Origin: Cytophagaceae bacterium | Lineage (GTDB): Bacteria > Bacteroidota > Bacteroidia > Cytophagales > Spirosomataceae | Assembly (NCBI GenBank): GCA_027488335.1 | Contig: JAIYBU010000117.1 | Location: 1 to 61,501 of the forward strand | Length of the DNA: 61,501 nucleotides | Direction: 5' to 3' | Shown: piece by piece, positions 8,814 through 17,682 of the stretch | Layout of the letters: each line of letters begins with the position of its first letter | Position numbering within the stretch: the first letter of the stretch is position 1 | The notes under the pieces: model-generated | The model's database searches: none | What the model was told of the DNA's origin: nothing | Seen by the model: only the letters and a program-made list of their open reading frames with translations | Translations under genes and position numbers: made by a program

Positions 8814-9941
8814 ATGAAATATCTTTTTATTATTCAAGGCGAAGGGCGTGGGCATCTGACACAAGCGATTGCTCTCAACGACATGTTGAGCAAAAACAAC
8901 CATGAAGTGGTAGGGGCATTGGTTGGTTCGGCAGATGGAAAAAATATTCCAGTATTTTTTACTGAAAAATTTCAATCGCCAAGTTATTCGTTTGCAAGTC
9001 CGTGTTTGGTTTATTGCAAGAAAACTAAAGGTCTTGATATTTATAAAACCCTCACCAGTAGTATTTTTAACGTAAAAACTTATATTTCGAGTCTCCGAAA
9101 AATAAACACCATTATTAATCAACTGAACCCCGATGTCATCATAAATTTTTATGATGTTTTGGGCGGAATCCATCAGTTTTTGTTCCGCCCAAAAGTACCA
9201 ATGGTTTGCATTGCTCATCAATATTTACTACTCAATCCCGACTTTCAACATCCTATAAATCATTGGTTTGATAAACTTTTGGTCAATACCAACACTCGAA
9301 TTACGGCTTTAGGAGCTACTAAGAAACTTGCCTTGTCTTTTACTCCCTTTAGCAATTATGAGCAGCAAAACATTTATACAATTCCACCACTTTTACGCCC
9401 TGAAATCACCCAAATTACACCCACAACCGAAAACTATATCTTGGTTTATATGACCCAACATGCTTTGGCCGATGAACTTCTCAGATGGCATGCCCAACAT
9501 CCGAAAGTTGTGGTGCATTGCTTTTGGGATAAACCGCAAAACACGGAAGTTTATCAATATTCAACAAACCTGCATTTTCATCGCATAAATGGGCAGAAAT
9601 TTTTGGAAATGATGCAAAACTGCAAAGGTTTGGTCACAACGGCGGGCTTTGAGTCGGTTTGTGAAGCGATGTATTTGGGCAAGCCGACGATGATGATTCC
9701 TGTGCCGAAACACTACGAACAAGCCTGTAATGCCCTTGATGCCAAGCGTGCAGGGGCGGGTATTTCAGGGACAAAATTCGACTTAACACCTTTCCTAAAA
9801 TATATTCCTCATCACAAAGACACTCGCTCTGAATTTCAGACTTGGCATAGCCGTAGTTCGTTTGTGTTCTTACGAGAAATTGAGCGTATTTTTGAGGAAA
9901 TAGAGCAATTTCAGCCATTACTTTCTGAAACTGCTCTTTGA
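8814..9941 (+). CDS. GT-B fold glycosyltransferase (COG1819-like)
   Basis: A 375-residue cytoplasmic or membrane-associated glycosyltransferase. The N-terminal Rossmann domain opens with QGEGRGHLTQA, typical of the MGDG-synthase/UGT-like group. The C-terminal donor site has TTAGFESVCEAMYLGKP and PVPKHYEQACNA. Transfer of a sugar from a nucleotide donor to a lipid or small acceptor is expected; the acceptor is unknown. It follows the LpxH-like gene by 60 bp, suggesting co-transcription and a shared lipid pathway. It meets the convergent hydrolase gene after an 8-bp gap without a clear terminator. Confidence 0.82.
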   Translation: MKYLFIIQGEGRGHLTQAIALNDMLSKNNHEVVGALVGSADGKNIPVFFTEKFQSPSYSFASPCLVYCKKTKGLDIYKTLTSSIFNVKTYISSLRKINTIINQLNPDVIINFYDVLGGIHQFLFRPKVPMVCIAHQYLLLNPDFQHPINHWFDKLLVNTNTRITALGATKKLALSFTPFSNYEQQNIYTIPPLLRPEITQITPTTENYILVYMTQHALADELLRWHAQHPKVVVHCFWDKPQNTEVYQYSTNLHFHRINGQKFLEMMQNCKGLVTTAGFESVCEAMYLGKPTMMIPVPKHYEQACNALDAKRAGAGISGTKFDLTPFLKYIPHHKDTRSEFQTWHSRSSFVFLREIERIFEEIEQFQPLLSETAL

Positions 9942-9949
9942 AAAATTAC

Positions 9950-11017
9950 TTATTTCAACATTGTCTTTATTTCTTTACCCACTTCTTTTCCATTATCAAA
10001 TTCATAGCCTAAGAATTTCGCAGCGGTCTTTGCAACTTGATTCTGAAATAATTGTCCTTCGGTCTTTACTTCTCCAAGTGCTGGAGTATCTGGGCCAATA
10101 GCGGCCATCCAAATCTGATAACAATCAGGTACACGTTGTCCGTGGCTGGTCCATTGTTTCTTGTTTTTATCTCCTCTTCCGTGGTCGGTTAAAATTATAA
10201 AAGTGGTTTTATCTTTGTATTGTGGCTGATTTTGGCAATAATTCCATAAATCTGCTACATTTTTATCAAAATTATTAGCGGCAAAAAGGTACTCACGGTA
10301 TTTTCCTTCATGGGCATATTCATCGGTTTCATCAAACGATAAAAACATCACTTTGGGCGTATTTTTCTTTACATATTCTTTGGCCAAATGATAGGTCACG
10401 AAATCAAGCCTATCGCTTGCCAAGCTTGGATATTGGCTCTGAATATCATTCAATAGTGCTTCTTTTTCGCTTACATTTCCTCTCACAGTTTCTACACCTG
10501 CATTGACAGGCACACCGCTTCTATTTTCGTTGATGATATACGGGAATACATCCCAAGTACCAAAAGCGGCCACTTTTCCTTTGAGTTTGGGTTGATTGTT
10601 GAGAAACTCTAAAACCGTGATGTTTTCATTTTGTGTCTTGTCGTTTGAATTGATTTTATCATCAGGATAACCACTCAAAACCTCATTGTAACCAGGATAC
10701 GAAAACCAATAAGGATTCAATACATTTACTTTATTTCCTGTCCAGCGATTACCGTAAAGTTGTCCTTGTTTGGCAATCGTATTCCAGAAAAAAGGCAATA
10801 ACTTTTCACGGCGTTCGCCAGCGGTTTTAGCCCAAAACTTTCCTGCGGTGCGAGCCGAATCGGGTGTAAATTCTTTGTTGAAAATTAAAGAAGAATCTGC
10901 TCCGCCAAACATCTCTTGCCAACGAAAACCATCGGTCATTATGATAAAAACATTTTCGGTTTTGTTTTGAGCAAGTAAAGGCGAGCTTAGTAAGAAAAAT
11001 AGAATTATTTTTTTCAT
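9950..11017 (-). CDS. Exported alkaline-phosphatase-superfamily hydrolase (last gene of the SusCD/PhnZ operon)
   Basis: A 355-residue exported protein (signal MKKIILFFLLSSPLLAQ). It has the alkaline phosphatase/sulfatase metal sites: IMTDGFRW with Asp29 near the start, LSFDETDEYAH in the middle, TDHGRG, and a late THGQRVP. The nucleophile region reads FSYPGYNEVLSG, which aligns with TFPNHYSLVTG of type I phosphodiesterases and makes Ser106 the likely nucleophile. The start codon overlaps the stop of the upstream PhnZ-like gene (ATGA), so the two are translationally coupled. A periplasmic phosphodiesterase or phosphonate-ester hydrolase freeing aminophosphonates from lipids or glycans would fit. 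Phosphonoacetate hydrolase belongs to the same superfamily. The exact substrate is unknown. Confidence 0.85.
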   Translation of the reverse strand: MKKIILFFLLSSPLLAQNKTENVFIIMTDGFRWQEMFGGADSSLIFNKEFTPDSARTAGKFWAKTAGERREKLLPFFWNTIAKQGQLYGNRWTGNKVNVLNPYWFSYPGYNEVLSGYPDDKINSNDKTQNENITVLEFLNNQPKLKGKVAAFGTWDVFPYIINENRSGVPVNAGVETVRGNVSEKEALLNDIQSQYPSLASDRLDFVTYHLAKEYVKKNTPKVMFLSFDETDEYAHEGKYREYLFAANNFDKNVADLWNYCQNQPQYKDKTTFIILTDHGRGDKNKKQWTSHGQRVPDCYQIWMAAIGPDTPALGEVKTEGQLFQNQVAKTAAKFLGYEFDNGKEVGKEIKTMLK

Positions 11018-11574
11018 TGTTTAGTTAAATAAAGGTTGATGAGATTGAGGAAATAGTCTAAATCGGGCAACTGCATGGCCTCTACTTTGGCGGCTTCGTC
11101 CCAGCGTCGCATTTTTATAATAAGCTCAAAATAAGGATTTTGTTCAAAACTTTTAGCTTCTCTTTCGGTCATTCTTCCACCTTGAAATAGCAATGTTTGC
11201 TTGCTTGCTTCTGAGAGAGCATCGTAATAATCTTCATCAGTATATGTCAAATATCGTTTAGCATTGACATGATTTTCGACTAAAATAGCAATTTTGTCGC
11301 CAAACCCACGTTCACGAAGCCAATCGGCTGCCACTGATTCGTGGTCTTTTCTACCATAAACCTCCATTAATTCTTCCTCGGTTTGTGAAGGAAATAAATG
11401 CCCAATGTCGTGCAAAAAAGCTGCAATTTGCACTTCTTCGTTGTAGCCTTGTCGTTTAGCCAAAATGGCAGCTTGGGCAGCGTGTTCGTATTGGCTGATA
11501 TTTTCGCCATAATATTCGCTATCTCCTTGATTTTCAAAGAGTTGTCGAATTTCAGAGATTGTATTTTTTATCAT
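11014..11574 (-). CDS. PhnZ-like HD-domain oxygenase (phosphonate catabolism)
   Basis: A 186-residue HD-fold protein. The N-terminal block YYGENISQYEHAAQAA and the metal set His31, His55-Asp56 and His59 (FLHDIGH), plus a later KDHES, match the phosphonate-degradation HD family (TIGR03276/PhnZ). PhnZ is a mixed-valence di-iron oxygenase that cleaves 2-amino-1-hydroxyethylphosphonate to glycine and phosphate. The Tyr-x-x-Glu pair (Tyr21/Glu24) that helps bind substrate in PhnZ appears conserved. Its usual partner PhnY, the 2-oxoglutarate dioxygenase that makes the hydroxylated substrate, is not in the window. It lies 80 bp after susD with a hairpin in the gap and overlaps the next gene by 4 bp. 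Confidence 0.85.
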   Translation of the reverse strand: MIKNTISEIRQLFENQGDSEYYGENISQYEHAAQAAILAKRQGYNEEVQIAAFLHDIGHLFPSQTEEELMEVYGRKDHESVAADWLRERGFGDKIAILVENHVNAKRYLTYTDEDYYDALSEASKQTLLFQGGRMTEREAKSFEQNPYFELIIKMRRWDEAAKVEAMQLPDLDYFLNLINLYLTKQ

Positions 11575-11597
11575 TTTCTTGAAAATTTAAACCAAAG

Positions 11598-11626
11598 AAA
11601 AGCGGAGTTATACTAACCCCGCTTTT
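11598..11626 (-). terminator. Attenuator-like hairpin between susD and the PhnZ-like gene
   Basis: AAAAGCGG (11598-11605) pairs with CCGCTTTT (11619-11626), and most of the loop can also pair. Read on the minus strand it is followed by CTTTGGTTT. It could reduce expression of the two catabolic genes relative to SusCD. Confidence 0.5.
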
Positions 11627-11654
11627 GAGAACTAAACCTATGATGATGAAAAAT

Positions 11655-13250
11655 TTATTTTAATAACCAAAGTACATCATTGATGTCGTCTTTTCCTCCA
11701 AACTGACTATCAATAGCTGCTTTGTAATTTGTTGTATTAGTCGTACGCTCCGAAAGTGGATACTGCCAACGAATCGCAATACGATTTGAGTTTCCGTTAC
11801 CAACGCCTGAATAAAATTTAGGGAAGCCTGTACGTCTCCAGTTGAAGTAAGACTCCATGCCAGAGTTCATAAAGAATGCCACGTATTTTTGAGTCAAGAT
11901 TTGCTCTTGTCCTTTGGTGGTTTTTCCTGCATACTTTACAGATGTTTGAGCATAATATTGTTCAAAATCAAAATCAATGGTGAATGTTGCTAAATCAGCC
12001 GCTTCACGACCACCTGTTTTTGAGTATGTCATGGTATTTACCCCATTTTTTACACCGTAGAAATCCATTGAAGCTTGGATACCTTTTTTGTACCATGTTT
12101 CGGCATCGCCTGTAGCCCAACCTAAATGATAAGCTTCCGCAATGTTGAAACACATTTCTGGATAGCCCACAATAAAGGTAGTTTCGGCTACATAGTTACG
12201 GTAATAACGGTAACGATTTTGGAATGAATAAACACCTGGAGCAAAACCAGCACCATTGCTGCGGCCTGCTTTTTCGCTCATATCGGTCAAATCTTCGGCC
12301 GAAGAAGCTCCTACATATGCACTATAATCAGAAGGCTTTTTGCCCGCTTTTAGTTCTGCACCTGCTGGCTCACACGTAATCATTACACGTGGGTCGTTCA
12401 TCAATGAAAGTGGTTCAACATACGCCTTTGACATATTTTGGCGAGTAGCATCAAAACCAAAGTTATCAGGGTTTGATGGGTATTTATTGAAGTTATTGTA
12501 GGTGTATTGTAAACTTTCAGAAACACTGCTCAGCAATGGAAACTTTGCTGGATTTCCCATCATTTCTGTAAAACGAGCTTTTACGTTCAAGTCTGTATCC
12601 GCTTCTTTTTTGCTCAATGCAATCAAGACTCTTAGTTTATACGCATTTACAGCTTTTTGCCATTTACGGACATCACCACCAAAATAAAAATCGCCACTTA
12701 CCGAAGTTTGTCCTTTGGTAATTAAAGTAGCCATGTCTGTATTAGCATCATCAAGCCATTTTAAAATTTGTACGAAAACAGCTTTTTGCGTATCATATTT
12801 TGGCGAAATGTTTTCGATACCTTTCAAGGCATCTGTCATTGGCAAATCACCCATACGGATGGTCATTTCGTAGAAGTAAAACGCACGGAAAAATTTTCCC
12901 AAAGCACTATATCCGTTTACATCGGCCAACCCTGCACGCTTGGCTTCTTCTTCCATTTTGATTACGTTTTTGAGCGTATTATAATGATTTGAGCCTGATG
13001 TCCAAGTATATTCGTTGGTTGCATAATAGTTATAGTTTGAGCAATAAAACTGATTCCAACGCATTTCGGCACTAAACGGGCGACCGATATTATTGAACAT
13101 ATCAGATTCTACGCCTTGAAGCACCAATGATGCTGGTACGTTTACTGGGCGGTTTGGGTCTTTTTCGAGTTGCTCGAAAGATTTTTCGCAACTGCTCAAC
13201 GTCAGAGCTGCTATTGCGAAAATTGATGTAAATAGTTTATTTATTTTCAT
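11655..13250 (-). CDS. SusD/RagB-family outer-membrane lipoprotein (SusD-like_2 type)
   Basis: A 531-residue surface lipoprotein (signal ends ALTLSSCEK, Cys21). Its opening FEQLEKDPNRP, the YNTLKNV helix region, the GKFFRAFYFYEMT TPR-like repeat and the C-terminal IRWQYPLSER fit the SusD group annotated PF12771. SusD proteins form the lid over their SusC channel and capture ligand. The gene lies 70 bp after SusC in the same operon. Because catabolic genes of phosphonate chemistry follow directly, the ligand may be a phosphonate or phosphonylated glycan or lipid rather than a plain polysaccharide; that is inference. Confidence 0.92.
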   Translation of the reverse strand: MKINKLFTSIFAIAALTLSSCEKSFEQLEKDPNRPVNVPASLVLQGVESDMFNNIGRPFSAEMRWNQFYCSNYNYYATNEYTWTSGSNHYNTLKNVIKMEEEAKRAGLADVNGYSALGKFFRAFYFYEMTIRMGDLPMTDALKGIENISPKYDTQKAVFVQILKWLDDANTDMATLITKGQTSVSGDFYFGGDVRKWQKAVNAYKLRVLIALSKKEADTDLNVKARFTEMMGNPAKFPLLSSVSESLQYTYNNFNKYPSNPDNFGFDATRQNMSKAYVEPLSLMNDPRVMITCEPAGAELKAGKKPSDYSAYVGASSAEDLTDMSEKAGRSNGAGFAPGVYSFQNRYRYYRNYVAETTFIVGYPEMCFNIAEAYHLGWATGDAETWYKKGIQASMDFYGVKNGVNTMTYSKTGGREAADLATFTIDFDFEQYYAQTSVKYAGKTTKGQEQILTQKYVAFFMNSGMESYFNWRRTGFPKFYSGVGNGNSNRIAIRWQYPLSERTTNTTNYKAAIDSQFGGKDDINDVLWLLK

Positions 13251-13278
13251 TTTTGAAAGTCTTTAGAGTTCTTAAAAC

Positions 13279-13304
13279 TTCCCCTCCTTGAAAAAGGAGG
13301 GGAA
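13279..13304 (-). terminator. G/C-rich hairpin in the SusC-SusD gap
   Basis: A perfect 11-bp inverted repeat (TTCCCCTCCTT with AAGGAGGGGAA) with loop GAAA, followed on the minus strand by GTTTTAAG. It resembles the G/C-rich palindromes at 54782-54797 and 58239-58316. It could tune the SusC:SusD ratio or protect the SusC mRNA 3' end. Confidence 0.5.
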
Positions 13305-13320
13305 ACTAAAAAGTGCGTTA

Positions 13321-16300
13321 TTAGAATGTAAAATTCAAATTAACACCATATCTACGTGTCGAAGGGGTTTGTAAGCCTGAGCCACCATCGCCGATGTATT
13401 GGTTTAAGTCGATGTCTTTTTTCTCAGCAAAGTATAATAAGTTTCTACCCACTACCGAGATTGAAGCATTTTTGATTTTATTGCCAAACCACTTTTCTGG
13501 TAGAGTATAACCCAATACAACTTCACGCAACATTCCGAACGAACGATTCATTAAATTGCCCTCGTCAGAATTGTAATAGCGACTCACGTAATCTTGTACA
13601 AATTGCTTCGTAGTATTCGGAGCATACTGTAGCTCCGAATAATTCGTAATTTTACCATCTGCATCGTATTTAATAGCCACGCCATTAGATACGACAACCC
13701 CTTCGCCAACATAGGCTTTTACACCTAAATAATCTTGGTAGCGAGCCTCCGCAAATTTACCAGTAGTAGTTTCGATATGACGGCCACCACGGAAAGTTTG
13801 CTTTTGAACATAATTTGAAATAACTCCACCAATACGGCCATCAAACTGGAAGCTCATATTGATATTTTTGTAGCTAAATCGGTTATTGATACCGAATACA
13901 AACTTAGGGTTGATATAGCCCAAGAACTGACTTGTTGGGTTATAAATCGGACGACCAGAAGCATCATTAATTATTTGTCCATCAGGCGTTTTGGCAAATG
14001 CACGACCATAGAACTTATCCATTCTGTCACCTACTTTCAAGAATGTATTCAAACTGTTTACTCCTGGGTAAATCTCGGTTAAAACCTCTTTGAAAGTTGA
14101 GTAATTGGCTACTACATCCCAGCTAAAGTTGGTTGTTTTGATTGGTGAACCTGTTATGGCTAATTCCCAACCTGTTTTTTGAGTTTTAATACCATTTACC
14201 AAAGCCGAAGTATAACCCGTTGCTGATGAAATTGGCAATGAGAAGATTTTCGGACCTTCATCAGAAATGAAATAAGTAAGGTCGAAACCAAGACGGTTTT
14301 TCAATACTTTTAAGTCAAGACCAATTTCAGTTTGTGAAGTAGAACTTGGCTGTAAATTAGGGTTATTTAAAGCACCCGTAAAATACCCAGCTGGTTGGTT
14401 ATTATAAGCAAATGGCGTAGAATAAACCGCTGAATTTGAATAAGCTGGGCCATCATACGGCGAATAATATTGGTCGCCATAACCAATCGGGTTTCCATCA
14501 CCCGTCAAGGCTGGTGTTGTACCGATTGTCGAACGAGTTAAACCATCTTTTACATTGGCATACGAAGCACGAACTTTCAAGAATGAAATAAGCTCAGGGA
14601 CTTTTACATAATCAGAAATAACTGTTGAAAGTGAAACTGATGGGTAAAAGAACGTATTATTGCCTGAAGGTAATGTTGAAAGTTTGTCAACACGACCAGT
14701 TGTGGCAAGGGTCAAGAAGTTTTTGTACGAAAAGTCAGCTGAATAGTAAGCCGAATTTACACGCATTGCCGAAGCAAAATTGGCAGTACGAACTGGATTT
14801 GAGGAATTATTGAAATTGTATAAGCCAGGAACATTCAAATAATCTGTTGAGCCATATTGTGAGTTATACTCGAACGTACGAATGTTTCCACCTGCCCAGA
14901 TTTTGGTATTAAAGCCAGCAAATAGGTCTTTATCGAATTTTACTAAAACATCGGTATTGTTCTCGAACAAATTACGGCGGTCTTCACGGTAGTCGCCACG
15001 ACGCTCGTCACGACCGTAAGCACCTGCCGAATAAGGCATTTTTTCGCTACGGAATAAACTCCAAGTGGTGATTTGCGAACGAACAGAAGCTTCTAAATAA
15101 TCAGTAAATTTGTAAGTTAGAGCTGCTTGACCGATGATGTCAGACTTTTGGTGTCCACGTAACCACTCATAGCTCATAAAATAAGGGTTATTGTAGCGTT
15201 GGTATTCGGCATAAATTTGTTGAATACCTTCTTTGCCTGGCTGCCAATAATTACGCATATCATCTACATTCCAGTCGGCACCCGCCCAAAGAGTCATGTT
15301 ATAAATAATTGAGTTTGGTCCGTAGTTTACATCAGGAATGTTTGGCGTATATTGACGATTATATTGTAAGTTTGACGTAAACGAAAGTTTCTTCGAAAAT
15401 TTATAATCGGCTGCTACATTGAAATTAGTGATATTCAATTTCGTATTTGGTACAATACCACGTTGCGAGATTTGAGAAGTTGAAAAACGTAAATTATACT
15501 TATCGCCCGTTGAAGCTACCGAGATATTATTTGTCGAAAGAATACCCGTTTGTAAAAAACGCTCCATGTTGTCTTTTCCACGAGCCGTCCAAGGAGTCGG
15601 AATTCTCTTGCCAGTAACAGGGTCGATTGGGCTATCGTACTGTGGAATGAGCTGACCTTCAAATTTCGGTCCCCAACCACCATCGTAGTCACCATCGTTC
15701 AAACCACCACCTTTGCCATCAACGAAAGCGTAGCGGCCGTGGTCTCCTGGGCCATATTCGTCTTGTACTTTCGGAATGGCGTAGAAACCTTTATCAAACA
15801 TCGTTGAAGAGTTTACATCCACCGAAAAACCACGCTTGTCTTTTGTACCACGCTTAGTTGTAATCAAAATTGCACCATTTTTTCCACGGAAACCATACAA
15901 TGCTGATGCAGAAGCACCTTTCAAAACCGAATAAGTATCAATATCATCAGGGCTGATATTCCAAGTGTCTGAGTTAATCGGCACACCATCAACTACGTAC
16001 AGAATCTCACTATTTCCACGCAATGAAATATTCGGTTTGCGTAGCATTTCTTGTTGAATACCAACCGTCAAACCTGCTACTTTACCAGCAAGTGCATTGA
16101 TAGCATTTGGCTCACGAGCTTTGATTGTAGAAGCTCCGTCAACCGACTGAATGGCATAACCAATACGACGAGCATCTTTCTTGATACCCAAAGCCGTTAC
16201 TACCACTTCATTTAATGTTTTAGTGTCTTCTTGCAAACTTATATTGATAACTGATTGATTACCAATAATTTGCTCTTGTGTGATGAAACCAATCGCAGAA

Positions 16301-16542
16301 ATTACCAATACCGTACGAGCCGAAACATTGCTCAATTTGTAGCTTCCGCTGGCATCCGAATTAGTGCCTTGATTAGAGCCTTTCACAAGTACGCTTACCC
16401 CAGGAATTGGGTCTCCGTTTGGAGCAGAAATTTTACCACTTACACTTTGGTTCTGAGCATTGGCATACATTACGGCCAATAGCAAACAAAACAAAATTCT
16501 GATGAAACCAGTAATTCTGGTTTTGAGTAGAGATTTGTTCAT
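13321..16542 (-). CDS. SusC/RagA-family TonB-linked outer-membrane transporter
   Basis: A 1073-residue receptor with signal peptide (ends VMYANAQ), a CarboxypepD_reg-like domain (about 33-115, with NGDPIPGVSVLVKGS), a TonB plug and a 22-strand-type barrel. SusC landmarks are NEVVVTALGIKKDARRIGYA, LYVVDGVPINSD and SALYGFRGKNGAILITTKRG. The stretch before SLRGNSEILYVVDG is shorter than in most SusC proteins. It leads a four-gene minus-strand operon (SusC, SusD, PhnZ-like, phosphatase-like). A GACCTTTG box at 16623-16630 gives a leader of about 75 nt. No extracytoplasmic sigma/anti-sigma or hybrid sensor regulator is adjacent. Confidence 0.95.
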   Translation of the reverse strand: MNKSLLKTRITGFIRILFCLLLAVMYANAQNQSVSGKISAPNGDPIPGVSVLVKGSNQGTNSDASGSYKLSNVSARTVLVISAIGFITQEQIIGNQSVINISLQEDTKTLNEVVVTALGIKKDARRIGYAIQSVDGASTIKAREPNAINALAGKVAGLTVGIQQEMLRKPNISLRGNSEILYVVDGVPINSDTWNISPDDIDTYSVLKGASASALYGFRGKNGAILITTKRGTKDKRGFSVDVNSSTMFDKGFYAIPKVQDEYGPGDHGRYAFVDGKGGGLNDGDYDGGWGPKFEGQLIPQYDSPIDPVTGKRIPTPWTARGKDNMERFLQTGILSTNNISVASTGDKYNLRFSTSQISQRGIVPNTKLNITNFNVAADYKFSKKLSFTSNLQYNRQYTPNIPDVNYGPNSIIYNMTLWAGADWNVDDMRNYWQPGKEGIQQIYAEYQRYNNPYFMSYEWLRGHQKSDIIGQAALTYKFTDYLEASVRSQITTWSLFRSEKMPYSAGAYGRDERRGDYREDRRNLFENNTDVLVKFDKDLFAGFNTKIWAGGNIRTFEYNSQYGSTDYLNVPGLYNFNNSSNPVRTANFASAMRVNSAYYSADFSYKNFLTLATTGRVDKLSTLPSGNNTFFYPSVSLSTVISDYVKVPELISFLKVRASYANVKDGLTRSTIGTTPALTGDGNPIGYGDQYYSPYDGPAYSNSAVYSTPFAYNNQPAGYFTGALNNPNLQPSSTSQTEIGLDLKVLKNRLGFDLTYFISDEGPKIFSLPISSATGYTSALVNGIKTQKTGWELAITGSPIKTTNFSWDVVANYSTFKEVLTEIYPGVNSLNTFLKVGDRMDKFYGRAFAKTPDGQIINDASGRPIYNPTSQFLGYINPKFVFGINNRFSYKNINMSFQFDGRIGGVISNYVQKQTFRGGRHIETTTGKFAEARYQDYLGVKAYVGEGVVVSNGVAIKYDADGKITNYSELQYAPNTTKQFVQDYVSRYYNSDEGNLMNRSFGMLREVVLGYTLPEKWFGNKIKNASISVVGRNLLYFAEKKDIDLNQYIGDGGSGLQTPSTRRYGVNLNFTF

Positions 16543-16622
16543 AAAAAATTGTTGAAATTATTTGGGTTTATCGTGTTATTTTCAGCAAAATGAAGGTTTT
16601 GAATGCTGAAAATTTGATGGTG

Positions 16623-16630
16623 CAAAGGTC
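16623..16630 (-). promoter_or_regulatory. Putative -7 element of the SusC operon
   Basis: GACCTTTG on the minus strand, 80 bp before the SusC ATG. It is one base off TAnnTTTG and identical to the boxes at 147-154 and 50932-50939. Confidence 0.4.
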
Positions 16631-16712
16631 AGTATGTCTTATGACTTGAATGTGAAGCTAATTTTAAGCTATTGTGAAGGAATTGGGTGATTTGTTAGGC
16701 TTTTGTTAAGAT

Positions 16713-17540
16713 TTATAAGAATGTTTGTAATTTCTCCATCCACCTTTCAAGATTCTGCTCATAAATTAATCTATATTCAGCAATGATACTGGCGTGTTTT
16801 TGTTGGAATTCTTTGGTCATTTTTTTATTTGTTTTGCTATCTCGAAGCACACACTCAAAATTATTCACTCGACCTACCAATAGCTTATAATCTGCACTTA
16901 ATGGGGTTATATACTTAAAATGAAAATCTTCATTCTTATAAAACTCAACCGCAGTTTCGTTGATTGCTAAGCCTTTGGCTAACCAATTTTGTTCATAGCA
17001 AAGACCTTTATATTCAAAATATTGTCCAGTAAATAAACCATTCTTTTTAGTTTCAGACGCCTGCGTATAGAATAGGTAGTTATCGGGGGTTTCAATATCG
17101 ATGCGAAATTTTCTGGCTTGCATTTTCTCAAGCCATTCGGCAATCGTTAATGGTTTTTCGGAATCAAGAAATAAATCAAAAACAAATTCTTTCCCTTTAT
17201 GTCGTAGCAATAAAGCCACATGAAATCCCCAAGTAAGTAACCCATTTGGCGAAATATTATTTGGGTCGGGCAATTGTATGGTCTGTTTTGAACCTTCTTG
17301 GTAACGTGTAGGAGCATAAATCCAAATTTTATTATGTTGTACGCCGTAGCTTCGCAAAATCAACGAAGCAAAATGCGTTACATTATGGCAATTTCCTTGC
17401 TTATACTCAAAAACTGGGCAAAGAAAATATTTTAACTCTTCAAAATAGTAATCAAAATAATTATTGGTAATTCGAGAGAGCCTACTGTCAACTTGTGTTA
17501 AAACCATTCTATGTTTTTTCGGCAAAAATATCATTCTCAA
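16713..17540 (-). CDS. Protein-glutaminase/transglutaminase-like cysteine hydrolase (putative)
   Basis: A 275-residue protein without signal peptide or membrane helix. A Cys-His-Asp triad of the papain/transglutaminase type can be read: Cys51 in QGNCHNVTHFAS, His107 in WGFHVALL and Asp122 in FVFDLFL. The layout is closest to the bacterial protein-glutaminase (glutamine deamidase) families. It may deamidate or hydrolyse a side-chain or small amide, but the substrate is unknown. It sits between SusC (170 bp away, same strand) and the divergent phosphonatase-like gene, inside the phosphonate locus. A second in-frame Met is at residue 12. The triad is seen; the family name is a moderate-confidence inference. 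Confidence 0.55.
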   Translation of the reverse strand: MRMIFLPKKHRMVLTQVDSRLSRITNNYFDYYFEELKYFLCPVFEYKQGNCHNVTHFASLILRSYGVQHNKIWIYAPTRYQEGSKQTIQLPDPNNISPNGLLTWGFHVALLLRHKGKEFVFDLFLDSEKPLTIAEWLEKMQARKFRIDIETPDNYLFYTQASETKKNGLFTGQYFEYKGLCYEQNWLAKGLAINETAVEFYKNEDFHFKYITPLSADYKLLVGRVNNFECVLRDSKTNKKMTKEFQQKHASIIAEYRLIYEQNLERWMEKLQTFL

Positions 17541-17647
17541 ACGTCCAAAATTCTACTTTATCATTATGTATTTATTAATTTTCCGATGCTAATATTAGCT
17601 TAACAATTTATTCATATTTAGATAAAATCAAGCTAATTTTAAAAGGT

Positions 17648-17655
17648 TTACTTTG
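17648..17655 (+). promoter_or_regulatory. Putative -7 element of the phosphonatase-like operon
   Basis: TTACTTTG (one mismatch to TAnnTTTG) ends 27 bp before the chosen ATG at 17683. It overlaps a possible TTG start at 17653, which argues that translation begins at 17683. Confidence 0.4.
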
Positions 17656-17682
17656 TCCAATCATCTCAAAAAATCAATCAAA

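Noticed and set aside
8763-9221. 152-residue open frame on the minus strand
   Set aside because: It lies wholly inside the glycosyltransferase gene, which has clear family motifs on the other strand; the minus-strand translation matches nothing.
17653-17682. TTG start for the phosphonatase-like gene
   Set aside because: The TTG is part of the TTACTTTG promoter-like box and the extra residues precede the conserved fold; ATG 17683 is better.
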